Of a stretch of DNA of 64,000 nucleotides, positions 33,756 through 41,800 are shown in pieces. Both the position numbers and the translations under genes were made by a program. The notes beneath the pieces are model-generated. The model saw nothing but the letters and a program-made list of their open reading frames with translations, was not told where the DNA came from and ran no database searches. This stretch comes from CAZKCI01 sp964584165 (GTDB lineage Bacteria; Auribacterota; Erginobacteria; Erginobacterales; CAZKCI01), in NCBI GenBank assembly GCA_964584165.1, contig CAZOYW010000010.1, forward strand, positions 24,550 through 88,549, read 5' to 3'. Every line of letters starts with the position of its first letter. Positions within the stretch are counted from its first letter, which is position 1.

Positions 33756-34068
33756 TTAACCGCGAATCTCGCGCTTGCGCGCCGAAGCGCTACAGCGCGC
33801 AGGCGCGAATCCGCGCGAATGAGCCGGGGCGCTCTGCGCTACTTGTCCTCCGTAGCTTCAGCGAAGGAGGATGCGCCATGCCCCCTACGCGCATTCCAGG
33901 AATTGCCGCGTGCAACGTGCTCTATGCCACGTGTAACGTGTGACGTGCAACGTGAAACGTGTTACATGTAACGTGTAACGGCTCCGCGGGTTGGTTCTCG
34001 TCCGATCCGTCGGATCCGACAGATCCGTCCGATGGCGTCTCGCCGCCGGCGCGGAGATGAACCTCCGC
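33756..34068. repeat. Composite repeat block downstream of the SBBP gene (right copy)
   Basis: Same order of modules as 31181-31535 and same orientation, without the 65-nt insert: GCGAAT units, hairpin TCCTCCGTAGCTTCAGCGAA, ten CGTGNAA heptamers (33909-33978), GATCCGTC units and finally a GCGCGGAGATGAACCTCCGC hairpin reaching the end of the minus-strand glycosyltransferase gene. It fills the 326-nt spacer; no gene is seen. Confidence 0.88.
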
Positions 34069-34070
34069 GC

Positions 34071-35750
34071 CTAGGGAAGAAGGTCCGCTTCCGCTCTCCG
34101 GCGGTTGCTTTTCAGCAGGGTTATCCTCTCTCCCCCCAGCCATTCCTCCCCCGCGGTGGCGTAGTTCTCCCCGATGTATCCCCGAACCTCCGGCGCGAAC
34201 GAATACCAGGATTGGTCGCGGATGATCGCCGCGGGGCGGTTCGTTTCGAGCGCCCGGAGGAGGCCGGGTCCCGTCCCCTCGGCCGGGAGTATCAGGAGGA
34301 TCTCGGGGTGGAGGAAACCGTGGTAATACGCCGGGAGGCGGAAGACCCCGAGCCCCGTCCAGCCGTCGAGGACGCGGTCGTCCGGGCCGGAGAGGGCATG
34401 GACTTTCCGCAAGGAGCGGAGGAAGGGACCGTTGCCGAAGGAGCGGTATTCGATCATGACGGCGAAGGCTCGGGGGACGGAGGCGGCGAGAAGGCAGACC
34501 GCGACGAGGGGAACGGAGAACCGACCGGGGCGCCGGGAGGCGATGCACCAAGCCGCGGCCCCCGCCCCGAGCGCGACGATCGCCCAGAGGGGTGCGTTCT
34601 CCAGCCGGATCGGGTAGCGGTAGCCGGAGAAGAAGACCAGATATCCCTGGAGGAGGGCGGGGAGGGAGAGCAGAGATCCGGCGAGGAAGCGGTCCCGCCC
34701 GGAGAGGGAAGGGAGGCGGGAGAGGAAGCGGATGAGGGCAGTCGCCGCGAGAACGACGGCGAAGGGGATGAGCATGGCGTAATACTGGGCGTAGACGACC
34801 GGGCTGATCAGGGCCCCCAGGGCGCCTCCGATCAGGGCGCCGGCGGGGAGGAGGAAGCGCCTGTCCCCGCCCGCTTCGCGGAAAGCGAGGAAGGTCCCCG
34901 CCCCGGCCCAGACAATGAGGAGGGGGTCGAAGAGGGCGACGGGCGAGAGGAAGAGGAGGGGCGAGAAGGTATGCTTCCAGGAGAGGTGGAGGAGGTAGTT
35001 CTCCCGGACGAGCTGGCTTAAGACTCCGAGCTTGAGGAAATAGAGGTGGTAGGCGAGGAGGGGGACGAGAAAAGCCCCGCCCGCCGCCCCGTAGTTGATC
35101 CATTTAGTCCATGCCGTCCATCTAGTCCCTTCCCCGCCCTTGGCCCGGAGAAATAGCGCCCCCGTCGCCAGTCCCAGGATCGGGAAGACCGCCTTCTGCG
35201 TGGAAAGGAAGGCCAGGGAGAAGGCGAGCCCCGCCCCGGCCCAGCCCGCGGCCCCCTGTCCGCCCCGGCCGAGCAGGCAGAGGAGCCCCAGGAGGAGGAA
35301 GAGCGTCGCCGGGACGTCCGGCCTGACCTCCAGCGTCTTGGAAAGGAAGACAAAGTCGAGGGAGAGCCAGGCCGCGGCGAGGAGAGCGGCCCCGGGAGGG
35401 CCGAGGACCCGCGCGGACCGCCCCGCGGCGAGGAGGATGAGCGCGGAGAGGCCGAACATGATGACGCGCGCGGAGAAGATGGTCTCCGCGCCGGGGGAGG
35501 GAAGGAGGAGGGGGAGGAGGAGGTAGTGGAAGAGGTGGCTGTGGTGCTCGAAGAAGTCCCGGTGGGGGACGAGCCCGCGGGAGACGAGGAAGGAGGCTTG
35601 CAGGTGCTCGAGCTCGTCGGGGTCGAAGAAGCGGACGGCGAGGAGCTCCGCGCGGAGGGCGAAGGCGGCGAGGATCAGGGTCAGAAAGGCCGCCGCGATG
35701 ATGTTCCATCTCCGGCCGGGGAACGTTTGGGGAACAGGGGGGGCATTCAT
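34071..35750 (-). CDS. GT-C (family 39-like) membrane glycosyltransferase
   Basis: A 559-residue polytopic protein with about eleven hydrophobic helices. The first periplasmic loop has FFDPDELEHLQ, the acidic catalytic-type motif of PMT/ArnT-like enzymes that use polyprenyl-linked sugars, and HRDFFEHHSHLFHY follows. The C-terminal soluble part has few helices. It probably adds sugars to an envelope glycan or protein. A 9-nt micro-repeat (35097-35132) encodes RWTAWTKW near residue 210, between two helices. No clear RBS; a 24-bp palindrome lies just upstream. Confidence 0.83.
   Translation of the reverse strand: MNAPPVPQTFPGRRWNIIAAAFLTLILAAFALRAELLAVRFFDPDELEHLQASFLVSRGLVPHRDFFEHHSHLFHYLLLPLLLPSPGAETIFSARVIMFGLSALILLAAGRSARVLGPPGAALLAAAWLSLDFVFLSKTLEVRPDVPATLFLLLGLLCLLGRGGQGAAGWAGAGLAFSLAFLSTQKAVFPILGLATGALFLRAKGGEGTRWTAWTKWINYGAAGGAFLVPLLAYHLYFLKLGVLSQLVRENYLLHLSWKHTFSPLLFLSPVALFDPLLIVWAGAGTFLAFREAGGDRRFLLPAGALIGGALGALISPVVYAQYYAMLIPFAVVLAATALIRFLSRLPSLSGRDRFLAGSLLSLPALLQGYLVFFSGYRYPIRLENAPLWAIVALGAGAAAWCIASRRPGRFSVPLVAVCLLAASVPRAFAVMIEYRSFGNGPFLRSLRKVHALSGPDDRVLDGWTGLGVFRLPAYYHGFLHPEILLILPAEGTGPGLLRALETNRPAAIIRDQSWYSFAPEVRGYIGENYATAGEEWLGGERITLLKSNRRRAEADLLP
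35097..35132. repeat. Four 9-mers of the GTCCATNNN family inside a coding region
   Basis: GATCCATTT, AGTCCATGC, CGTCCATCT and AGTCCCTTC follow one another within the glycosyltransferase gene. On the coding strand they read as ATGGACNNN units and keep the frame. The same units are intergenic at 6650-6724 and 16774-17042. Confidence 0.78.
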
Positions 35751-35758
35751 AGGAGTTC

Positions 35759-35809
35759 GTCATTGCGAGCCCGATAGGATCGGAACGATCCTATCGGGCT
35801 CGCAATGAC
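35759..35809. promoter_or_regulatory. 24-bp perfect palindrome with GAA loop between divergent genes
   Basis: GTCATTGCGAGCCCGATAGG plus four more bases pair without mismatch across GAA. It begins 9 nt before the start of the minus-strand glycosyltransferase and lies 115 nt before the plus-strand one. It could be a bidirectional control site or a palindromic mobile element; GTCATTGCGAG is a common start of dispersed repeats in bacteria. Confidence 0.7.
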
Positions 35810-35924
35810 ACGCTTTCGCAATATATCCGCGTGGCACCACGCTAGCGTCAGACAAGTCCCCACCGCCGGCTCAGTATATCAGGGCGCGGGGATTTCTGTT
35901 ATCCTGTCGCGGGAAGGACGCCTT

Positions 35925-37460
35925 ATGCCGATCTCCCGCCAGGCCATCCCGCGCATCCTGCTCGTTTTCCTCGTCCTCGCCAACCTGGTTTTCTCCGCCC
36001 ACCTCCTGCGCTCCCGGGGGAGCGGTTTCTTCGCCCCCCACGGGGACGAGGTGTCGCGGGCCGCGATCGGCTACGCCATCCGCCACGGCGGCGGCTTCCC
36101 CGAGGGGTCCATCTTCCTCGCCTGGAGACTCCTCCCCGGCCCCTTCCCCCACAAGGTCTGGCCGCCCCTGCAGTTCTACCTGATCGCCGGCGTCTATTAC
36201 CTCACCGGCGATCTCCTCTTCTCCCCTTTCCTGGTCAACAGTCTCTTCGCCTCCGCCATACTCGTCGTCCTCTACGCCCTGCTTCGCCGCGCCGCGCCCC
36301 GCGATCCCTGGCTGGCCCTGGGGGGAGCGGCCGTCTACGCCGCCCTCCCCGCGATCAAAGCCGTGGACATCTCCGGCCTCGACCAGACGATCGTGAACTT
36401 CTTCATTCTCGCCGGCGTCTTCTTCTGGGCGAAGGCATCCGAGGAGGAACTGAATTCCAGCCTGTGGGCGGCCTCCGTCGCCTTCCTTTTCGCCAGCGCG
36501 ACCCGCTTCGAAGGCTGGTTCGGGGCCGGGATCTTCGAGTGCTGGGTCATCTGGAGGTTCGTCTTCCCCCTGCCCTCCCTCCCGCGCCGGCGCCTCGTCG
36601 CCCCCCTGATCATCCCGCTGCTCTTCATCGCCCTCTGGTCGTCCTGGCAGTTCGCCCATTTTGGACGTCTCGAATACTACGCCTATCATCGCTCGGAGGC
36701 CCTCCTGGGACGGGACAAGATCTACCTCGAGCGGAGCCCGGTCGAGAAGGCGCTCGTTTTCCCCCGTCTGCTGGCGCAAGCATCCCCCGCCGTCGCGGCC
36801 TTCGCCCTGGCCGGGCTCCTCCTCTTCCGCCGCCTCTCCCCCGCCGCCCGCCTCGCCGCCGCCTTCGCTTTCGCCGAGTTGCTCATCCTCGAAGCGAGCG
36901 TCTTCTCGGTGGGTGTCCCCCACGGCGCTCCCCGCTTGATCGCCACCGATCTTTTGCTCTTCCTCCCCGTGGCCGTGGCCGGACTGGAGGCCCTCCTCGG
37001 CCTCTTCGCGGGCGGGAGAGGAAGGGTTTTCGCCGCTCCGCTCTGCCTCGTTTTCGCCGCCGCCTCCGTCCTGCGCGCGCCCGCGGCCCTTCGCAACGGC
37101 ATCCCGGGCGAGATCTTCCGGATCGGACGATTCCTGGAGGCCTCCCGCGCAAACGGGACGATCGGGGAGGAGAGGCGCGTCTACGTGGAATACACGGGGA
37201 CGGTGGCGGAGAGGAAATGGGACACCCAGGCGATATCTCTCTTCGTGCCGGCTTGCGCTGTCACCAGCCCCCCCTTCTCCTGGAAGGGGGCGGGCGAACG
37301 GATCGCCGCCCGAATCGAGGACGACCGGATCGCGTTGGCCGTGGTCTGGTCGGAGGGGGCGCGCCAACGCCTCCCCGAGTTCATGCGCGAGCTATTCACG
37401 GCCGGACCATATACGGTCTACGGCGAGAAGGTTACTAAAGGTTGCGAGAAGGGTTACTAA
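35925..37460 (+). CDS. GT-C type membrane glycosyltransferase
   Basis: A 511-residue polytopic protein. After a first helix, FFAPHGDEVSRAAIGYA carries an acidic pair where GT-C enzymes place the catalytic Asp. VWPPLQFYLIAGVYYLTGD matches the typical second region. About ten helices follow and a short soluble C-terminal part. ATG at 35925 after GGGAAGG is chosen because the upstream in-frame stretch has no membrane character. The last twelve residues (EKVTKGCEKGY) are encoded by a micro-repeat. Confidence 0.82.
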   Translation: MPISRQAIPRILLVFLVLANLVFSAHLLRSRGSGFFAPHGDEVSRAAIGYAIRHGGGFPEGSIFLAWRLLPGPFPHKVWPPLQFYLIAGVYYLTGDLLFSPFLVNSLFASAILVVLYALLRRAAPRDPWLALGGAAVYAALPAIKAVDISGLDQTIVNFFILAGVFFWAKASEEELNSSLWAASVAFLFASATRFEGWFGAGIFECWVIWRFVFPLPSLPRRRLVAPLIIPLLFIALWSSWQFAHFGRLEYYAYHRSEALLGRDKIYLERSPVEKALVFPRLLAQASPAVAAFALAGLLLFRRLSPAARLAAAFAFAELLILEASVFSVGVPHGAPRLIATDLLLFLPVAVAGLEALLGLFAGGRGRVFAAPLCLVFAAASVLRAPAALRNGIPGEIFRIGRFLEASRANGTIGEERRVYVEYTGTVAERKWDTQAISLFVPACAVTSPPFSWKGAGERIAARIEDDRIALAVVWSEGARQRLPEFMRELFTAGPYTVYGEKVTKGCEKGY

Positions 37461-37479
37461 AAGTTACGAAAGGTTGCCT
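37428..37479. repeat. AAGGTTACTA micro-repeat over the end of the glycosyltransferase gene
   Basis: Five units of 10-11 nt such as AAGGTTACTA and AAGGTTGCGAG begin inside the gene and provide its stop codon. The unit is the reverse complement of the GTAACCTTAC array at 694-753. Confidence 0.75.
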
Positions 37480-37500
37480 GCCGCTGATCGATAGCGGGAT

Positions 37501-37594
37501 TGTGGGAGGGCCGTCCTCGGCCCGATCCATGCCGGCTTGGATCGCGACCCCGACAAACAGCGATCGGGGCAGGCAGGAATGTCGCTTCTACAGG
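37501..37594. repeat. REP/BIME-like element
   Basis: It starts TGTGGGAGGGCCGTCCTCGG and ends GTCGCTTCTACAGG. Internal hairpins are GGCCG..CGGCC and GATCG..CGATC types. The GTGGGAG head facing a CTTCTAC tail is the layout of paired REP sequences. It occupies the gap before the SGNH gene. Confidence 0.6.
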
Positions 37595-37604
37595 ATTGAC
37601 GCGG

Positions 37605-38798
37605 ATGAGGCATCGGATTGTCACCGTCGTCCGAGGCGCGCTGATCGTCGCCGCGACCGTCCTCCTGGCGGAGGGCTTGGCTAGTATCATTCTTCTCATC
37701 TCCGCCCTCCGTCCCTCCGCTCCGGCTCTCGCCGAGCGGCGGCACACCCGCTACGACGCCGAAATCGGCTGGGTTGCCATTCCGAATCTCCATGTCCCCG
37801 ACATGTACGGTCCCGGCCTCTCCTTGCGGACCGACGAAAATGGCGCCCGCGCTGATTCTTCTTCTCCGTCCGCGGGAGGCAATAAGGATAATGCCTCAAG
37901 TTATGCGGGGGGATATGCTGACGGCCTGCCCGGGCGCGTTGTAGGCCGCTTCTGGGAAGCGGCGTTTATTTCGCCCGCTCGCAGAGCGGGCCTACAGCCC
38001 GGCGCAACTGAGGTCTTACGGAAGCGGATCGTCTGCTCCGGCGATTCCTTCACACTGGGTTTCGGTGTCGGCGACGGACAAGCCTGGGCGGCCTTGCTCT
38101 CCCGCGGGGGGCGGGATACGGTCAACCTGGGGCAGGGGGGGTACGATCTCGGCCAATCCTACCTCTGGTTCCGGCGGGCGGGGGAAGGCAGAACCTACGA
38201 CGTCCACCTCCTGGCCCTGACCCCGCCGCTCCTGGAGCGGATGCACTCGACCGCCTTCCTCGGCTATGGCAAGCCGCTTCTGCGGGCGCGCTCGGGCTCC
38301 CTCGTCGTCGGCAATCAGCCGGTCCCCCGCCGTCCTTTTTACCTGCCCTGGCTGGGCGAAAACCGCGGCGCCCTCGAGGGCTTGCGCTTGGCCACCCTGA
38401 TCGGGAAATTGCGCCGTTCCGATCCGCCGGGAAGCGAATCCCTCCTGAGCGAAGAGGAAGCCGAGCGGGCGGCGTCACTCGTCTTCCGGGACCTGTCGGA
38501 GCGGGCGCGGAAGCAGGGGGGAAGGCTGGTCGTGGCTTATCTGCCCCTCCGGGAAGCCTGCGATCTGCCGTCTCCGGAACGCAGGCATCGTTTCGCGCGG
38601 GAGGAGGCGCGGCGCCAGGGGCTGGTCTTCTGGGACCTGGTGGAGGAGATGAAAATGCTCCCCCGGGAGAGGATCGCGGATCTCTTTATCCCGGAAGGGG
38701 AGGTCGCCTATCCCTGCGCCGCCGGCCACTACTCGGCCGCCGGCAACGCCTGGGTGGCGGAGGTCATCGGGGGGAAGCTAACGGATCTCGGCTACTGA
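37605..38798 (+). CDS. Membrane-anchored SGNH-family hydrolase
   Basis: A 397-residue protein with one N-terminal membrane helix (about residues 5-32). Block I is CSGDSFTLGFGVGDGQ (Ser near residue 147); block II contains NLGQGGYDLGQSY; the last block is CAAGHYSAAGNAWVAEVI with the His. Such enzymes deacylate or acylate surface glycans. The ATG at 37605 is chosen from the helix; no strong RBS. About nineteen codons (37940-37996) are a BIME-like insertion just before block I and read VGRFWEAAFISPARRAGLQ. Neighbouring glycosyltransferases suggest a polysaccharide-modifying job. Confidence 0.83.
   Translation: MRHRIVTVVRGALIVAATVLLAEGLASIILLISALRPSAPALAERRHTRYDAEIGWVAIPNLHVPDMYGPGLSLRTDENGARADSSSPSAGGNKDNASSYAGGYADGLPGRVVGRFWEAAFISPARRAGLQPGATEVLRKRIVCSGDSFTLGFGVGDGQAWAALLSRGGRDTVNLGQGGYDLGQSYLWFRRAGEGRTYDVHLLALTPPLLERMHSTAFLGYGKPLLRARSGSLVVGNQPVPRRPFYLPWLGENRGALEGLRLATLIGKLRRSDPPGSESLLSEEEAERAASLVFRDLSERARKQGGRLVVAYLPLREACDLPSPERRHRFAREEARRQGLVFWDLVEEMKMLPRERIADLFIPEGEVAYPCAAGHYSAAGNAWVAEVIGGKLTDLGY
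37940..37996. repeat. 57-bp BIME-like element inserted in frame in the SGNH gene
   Basis: TGTAGG and CCTACA bound two perfect hairpins, GCCGCTTC-TGG-GAAGCGGC and GCCCGCTC-GCA-GAGCGGGC. The same layout is intergenic at 58927-58988 and 62630-62719. The length is a multiple of three, so the frame survives. Confidence 0.82.
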
Positions 38799-38840
38799 CG
38801 GCCCGTCGGCCCGGCTTTGTTAACCGCGAATTCACGCGAA

Positions 38841-38866
38841 TAAAGCGCGGACATGAATGTCCGCGC
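38841..38866 (-). terminator. Hairpin after the giant gene, possible terminator
   Basis: On the minus strand GCGCGGACAT-TC-ATGTCCGCGC is followed by TTTATT, 27 nt after the stop of the giant gene. It also has a GTAGG foot on that strand, so it may be a REP element serving as terminator. AACCGCGAATTCACGCGAAT micro-repeats follow. Confidence 0.45.
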
Positions 38867-38892
38867 CTACGGAAGTCGGAAAGGTCCCAGCC

Positions 38893-41800
38893 TCACTCCC
38901 GGATCATCTTCGTCGGGAGCTGGTTCCGCACGCCGATCCCGATCGTCGAGTGGCCGCCCTTCCAGTGGATCCCTCCGATCGGGGGAGAGTCCCAGTACAT
39001 CGCCCGCTCCACCACGATCGGGATCCGGTCCTCGGTCTCGGCCACCTTGGAGGAGATCGAGGCGGAGGTGAGGACGTCGTTGACCCTGAGCGTGTAACGC
39101 GTGTGGGGCGGGATCGCCCGGCGGACGTCGGTCTGGACGCCGAATTCGCCCATGAAGGTGATCTTGACCTGGGCGGTGTCGGTCTGGTTGGGGTTCTCGA
39201 TCAGGAGATACTCGTCGAAGATGGTGGTCGCCCCCTCCGGGAGGAACCAGAGCGGGGCGGGATGGATCAGCCCGATCGTCCCGTGTCCGCCCGCCCAGTG
39301 GTAGCCCGCCGCGTCCCAGTAGGTCGCGTGCTCGACGAAGATGGGGACGGCGTTGCGCGACTCCACCTCGGCGGAGAAGCCCCGGACCGAGCCCAGGATG
39401 AAGTTGGTCCAGATGGTGTAGCGGGAATGGGGCGGGACCACGTGGTCGTGGATCGTCTCCTTCCCGAGGTAGTCCATGAAGGTGACGCGGACGTTGGCGG
39501 ACTCGGTCAGCGACGGGTTCTGGATCAGGATGAAATGGTCGAAGATGTGGGTGGCCCCCTCCGGGATGTACCACTTGGTCGCGGCCTCGGTCGTCCCCAG
39601 GCTAGCGTGCCCCTCGACCCACTCGATGTAGCGGGCGGGGTCCTTCTCCTCCCAAGTGTCCCAATACATCGTCCGCTCCGCCGCGACCGGCGCCCCGCTC
39701 AAGACCTCGACCGTGGTGGAGATCCCGGCCTGGGAACCCACCACCTCGTTGGCGTGGATCGTCCAGTTGCTCCGCGTCCCGATCGTGTTCTCCACCGCCC
39801 AGGTCTGGGCCTGCTCGTTCATGAAGGTCACCCGGACCCGGGAGGTTTCGTAGGGGGCGGGGTTGAGGACGTGGATGAAGGTGTCGAAGACGTGGGTGGC
39901 CCCCTCGGGCAGATACCAGACGAGGTTGGTGGTGTTGTTCCCGACCGAGTTGCTCCCCCCGCCCCAGACGTAGCCGCCGGGGTTCCAATACATCGAGCGC
40001 TCGACCATGATGATCCGGTCGGTCCGGTCGTAGATCATCATGGAGATGGAGTCGTTGGCCGCGCAGTTCGGCTTGTTATTGACCTTGACCGTATAGCGCG
40101 ACTCGGGCGCGATGTCGGTATCCTCGCGCCAGAGCGGTCCCGTCTCGTCCACGTAGGTGATCTCCACCGGCGCGGTATCCGTGGTAGGGTTGGTCACCTG
40201 GACATACTCCTCGAAGTCGATCGTCTGGGAAACCCAGGACCCCGGCCGGATCTGAGTCGCCCCCGCGGCCAGGTACCAGTAGGCGTAAGAGGGGGTGGGG
40301 GAGGGCGAGGGGGAGGCGGTCGGGGTGACGGTGATCGTCGGCGTGGGCGTCACGGAGGGAGTGGGCGAGGTCCAGTAGGCCTGGAGATACTGGGTGGCGC
40401 TGGTGTGGTAGAACCAGTCCGACCACCAGGTTTGGTCGGGGTGGGTTCCGTATGACCACTGGGCGATATACCAGACGTAATCGGGCATCCCGGAGAGGGC
40501 CTGCCAGGAGCCGGAGGAGTAGCCGATGGAATAATAGGTGTCCGATGTGTGGAGGATCAGGTAGCTGTGGTGGACGGGGTCGCGGTAGTAGAAGTCGATC
40601 TGGAAGGGGGTGGGGGAGGGGGAGGGGACGGGGATCGGAGTCGCCCAGCAGGATTCGAGCCACTGGGTCTCGGTGGTGTGCTCGAACCAGCCGGACCAGC
40701 AGGTCTGCGTCCCGGCCGTCCACTGGGCGTTGTATAAGGTGTTGTCGGGCATCCCGGAGATCTCCTGCCAGGTATTGGTGGCCCAGCCGATGGAGTAGTA
40801 GGTCTCCGGCGTCCAGAGGTAGAGGAAGGAGGTCTCGGAGAGGTCGCGGTAGTAGAAATCGACCTGGAAGGGCGTCGGCGTCGGGGTCTTCCAGTTGTAG
40901 GGCGTCGGAGTCCTCGAGGGGGTCGGGAACTCGGGTGTCGGCGTTGATGTCGGTCTCACCGGCGTCGGCGGCGGCGAAACGGGCGGTGGCGTCATCGGCG
41001 TCGGCGTGGGCGTGGGCATCCAGGGGGTTGGGATGGGGGGCGTGATCGGCGGCGGCGTCATCGGCGTCACGGTCGGCGAGGGCGTGGGCGACTGGCTCGG
41101 CCGAGCGGTCGGCGTCGTCGAGGGGGTGACGGTCGGCGTCGGCGTCACGGTCGGGGTCGGGGTCGAGGTCACGGTCGGCGAGGGTGTCGGCGAGGGGCGG
41201 GCGGGCGGCTCGTGGACGCCGATCTCAAAGGCCTGCTGGGGCGGGAGGATGACCGATCCCCCGGGGCCGGGGCAGAGGGTCTGGGGGCGGCTCGTCCCGT
41301 CCAGGTCGTAGCCGCCGGCCCGGGGGTAGCCGCCGACGCAGAGGAGCGGCGAGGTCCAGTGGATGTGGTAGTTCCCTTCGGACTGGCTGGTGAAGAGCGG
41401 GTCGACCGAGACGTTGCCGCCGATACCCGCGTAGTCCCCGTCCTCGATGTCGCAGTTGCGGACCATCCCGGTCTGAGTCCCGAAGAGGTCGTCCCCGTTC
41501 GACCAGAGGATGGTATTGGCCAGAGCCACAGAGTTCTCGACTTCGGCCAGGTAGACACCGCCCCGGCCGTCGGTCCCCTGGTTGTCGGCGATGGTGGAGT
41601 TGACGATGTCGGGGGAGGATGAGCTGGAGCAGTAAATCGCGCCCCCGAATCCAGCCGGGCCGGTCGCGGAGTTGAAGGCGATGATGCAGTTCGAGATGAA
41701 GGGGGAGGAGGCGTAGCAGAGGATCCCCGCGCCGGGACCCTCGATCGAGGCGTGGCGGACGGTGAAGCCGTCGAGGAGGCCGTTCACGATCCCGTTGAAG

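Noticed and set aside
35805..35924. Upstream in-frame extension of the 35925 glycosyltransferase
   Set aside because: The extension begins in a palindrome, has no membrane or domain character, and the ATG at 35925 has a good RBS.
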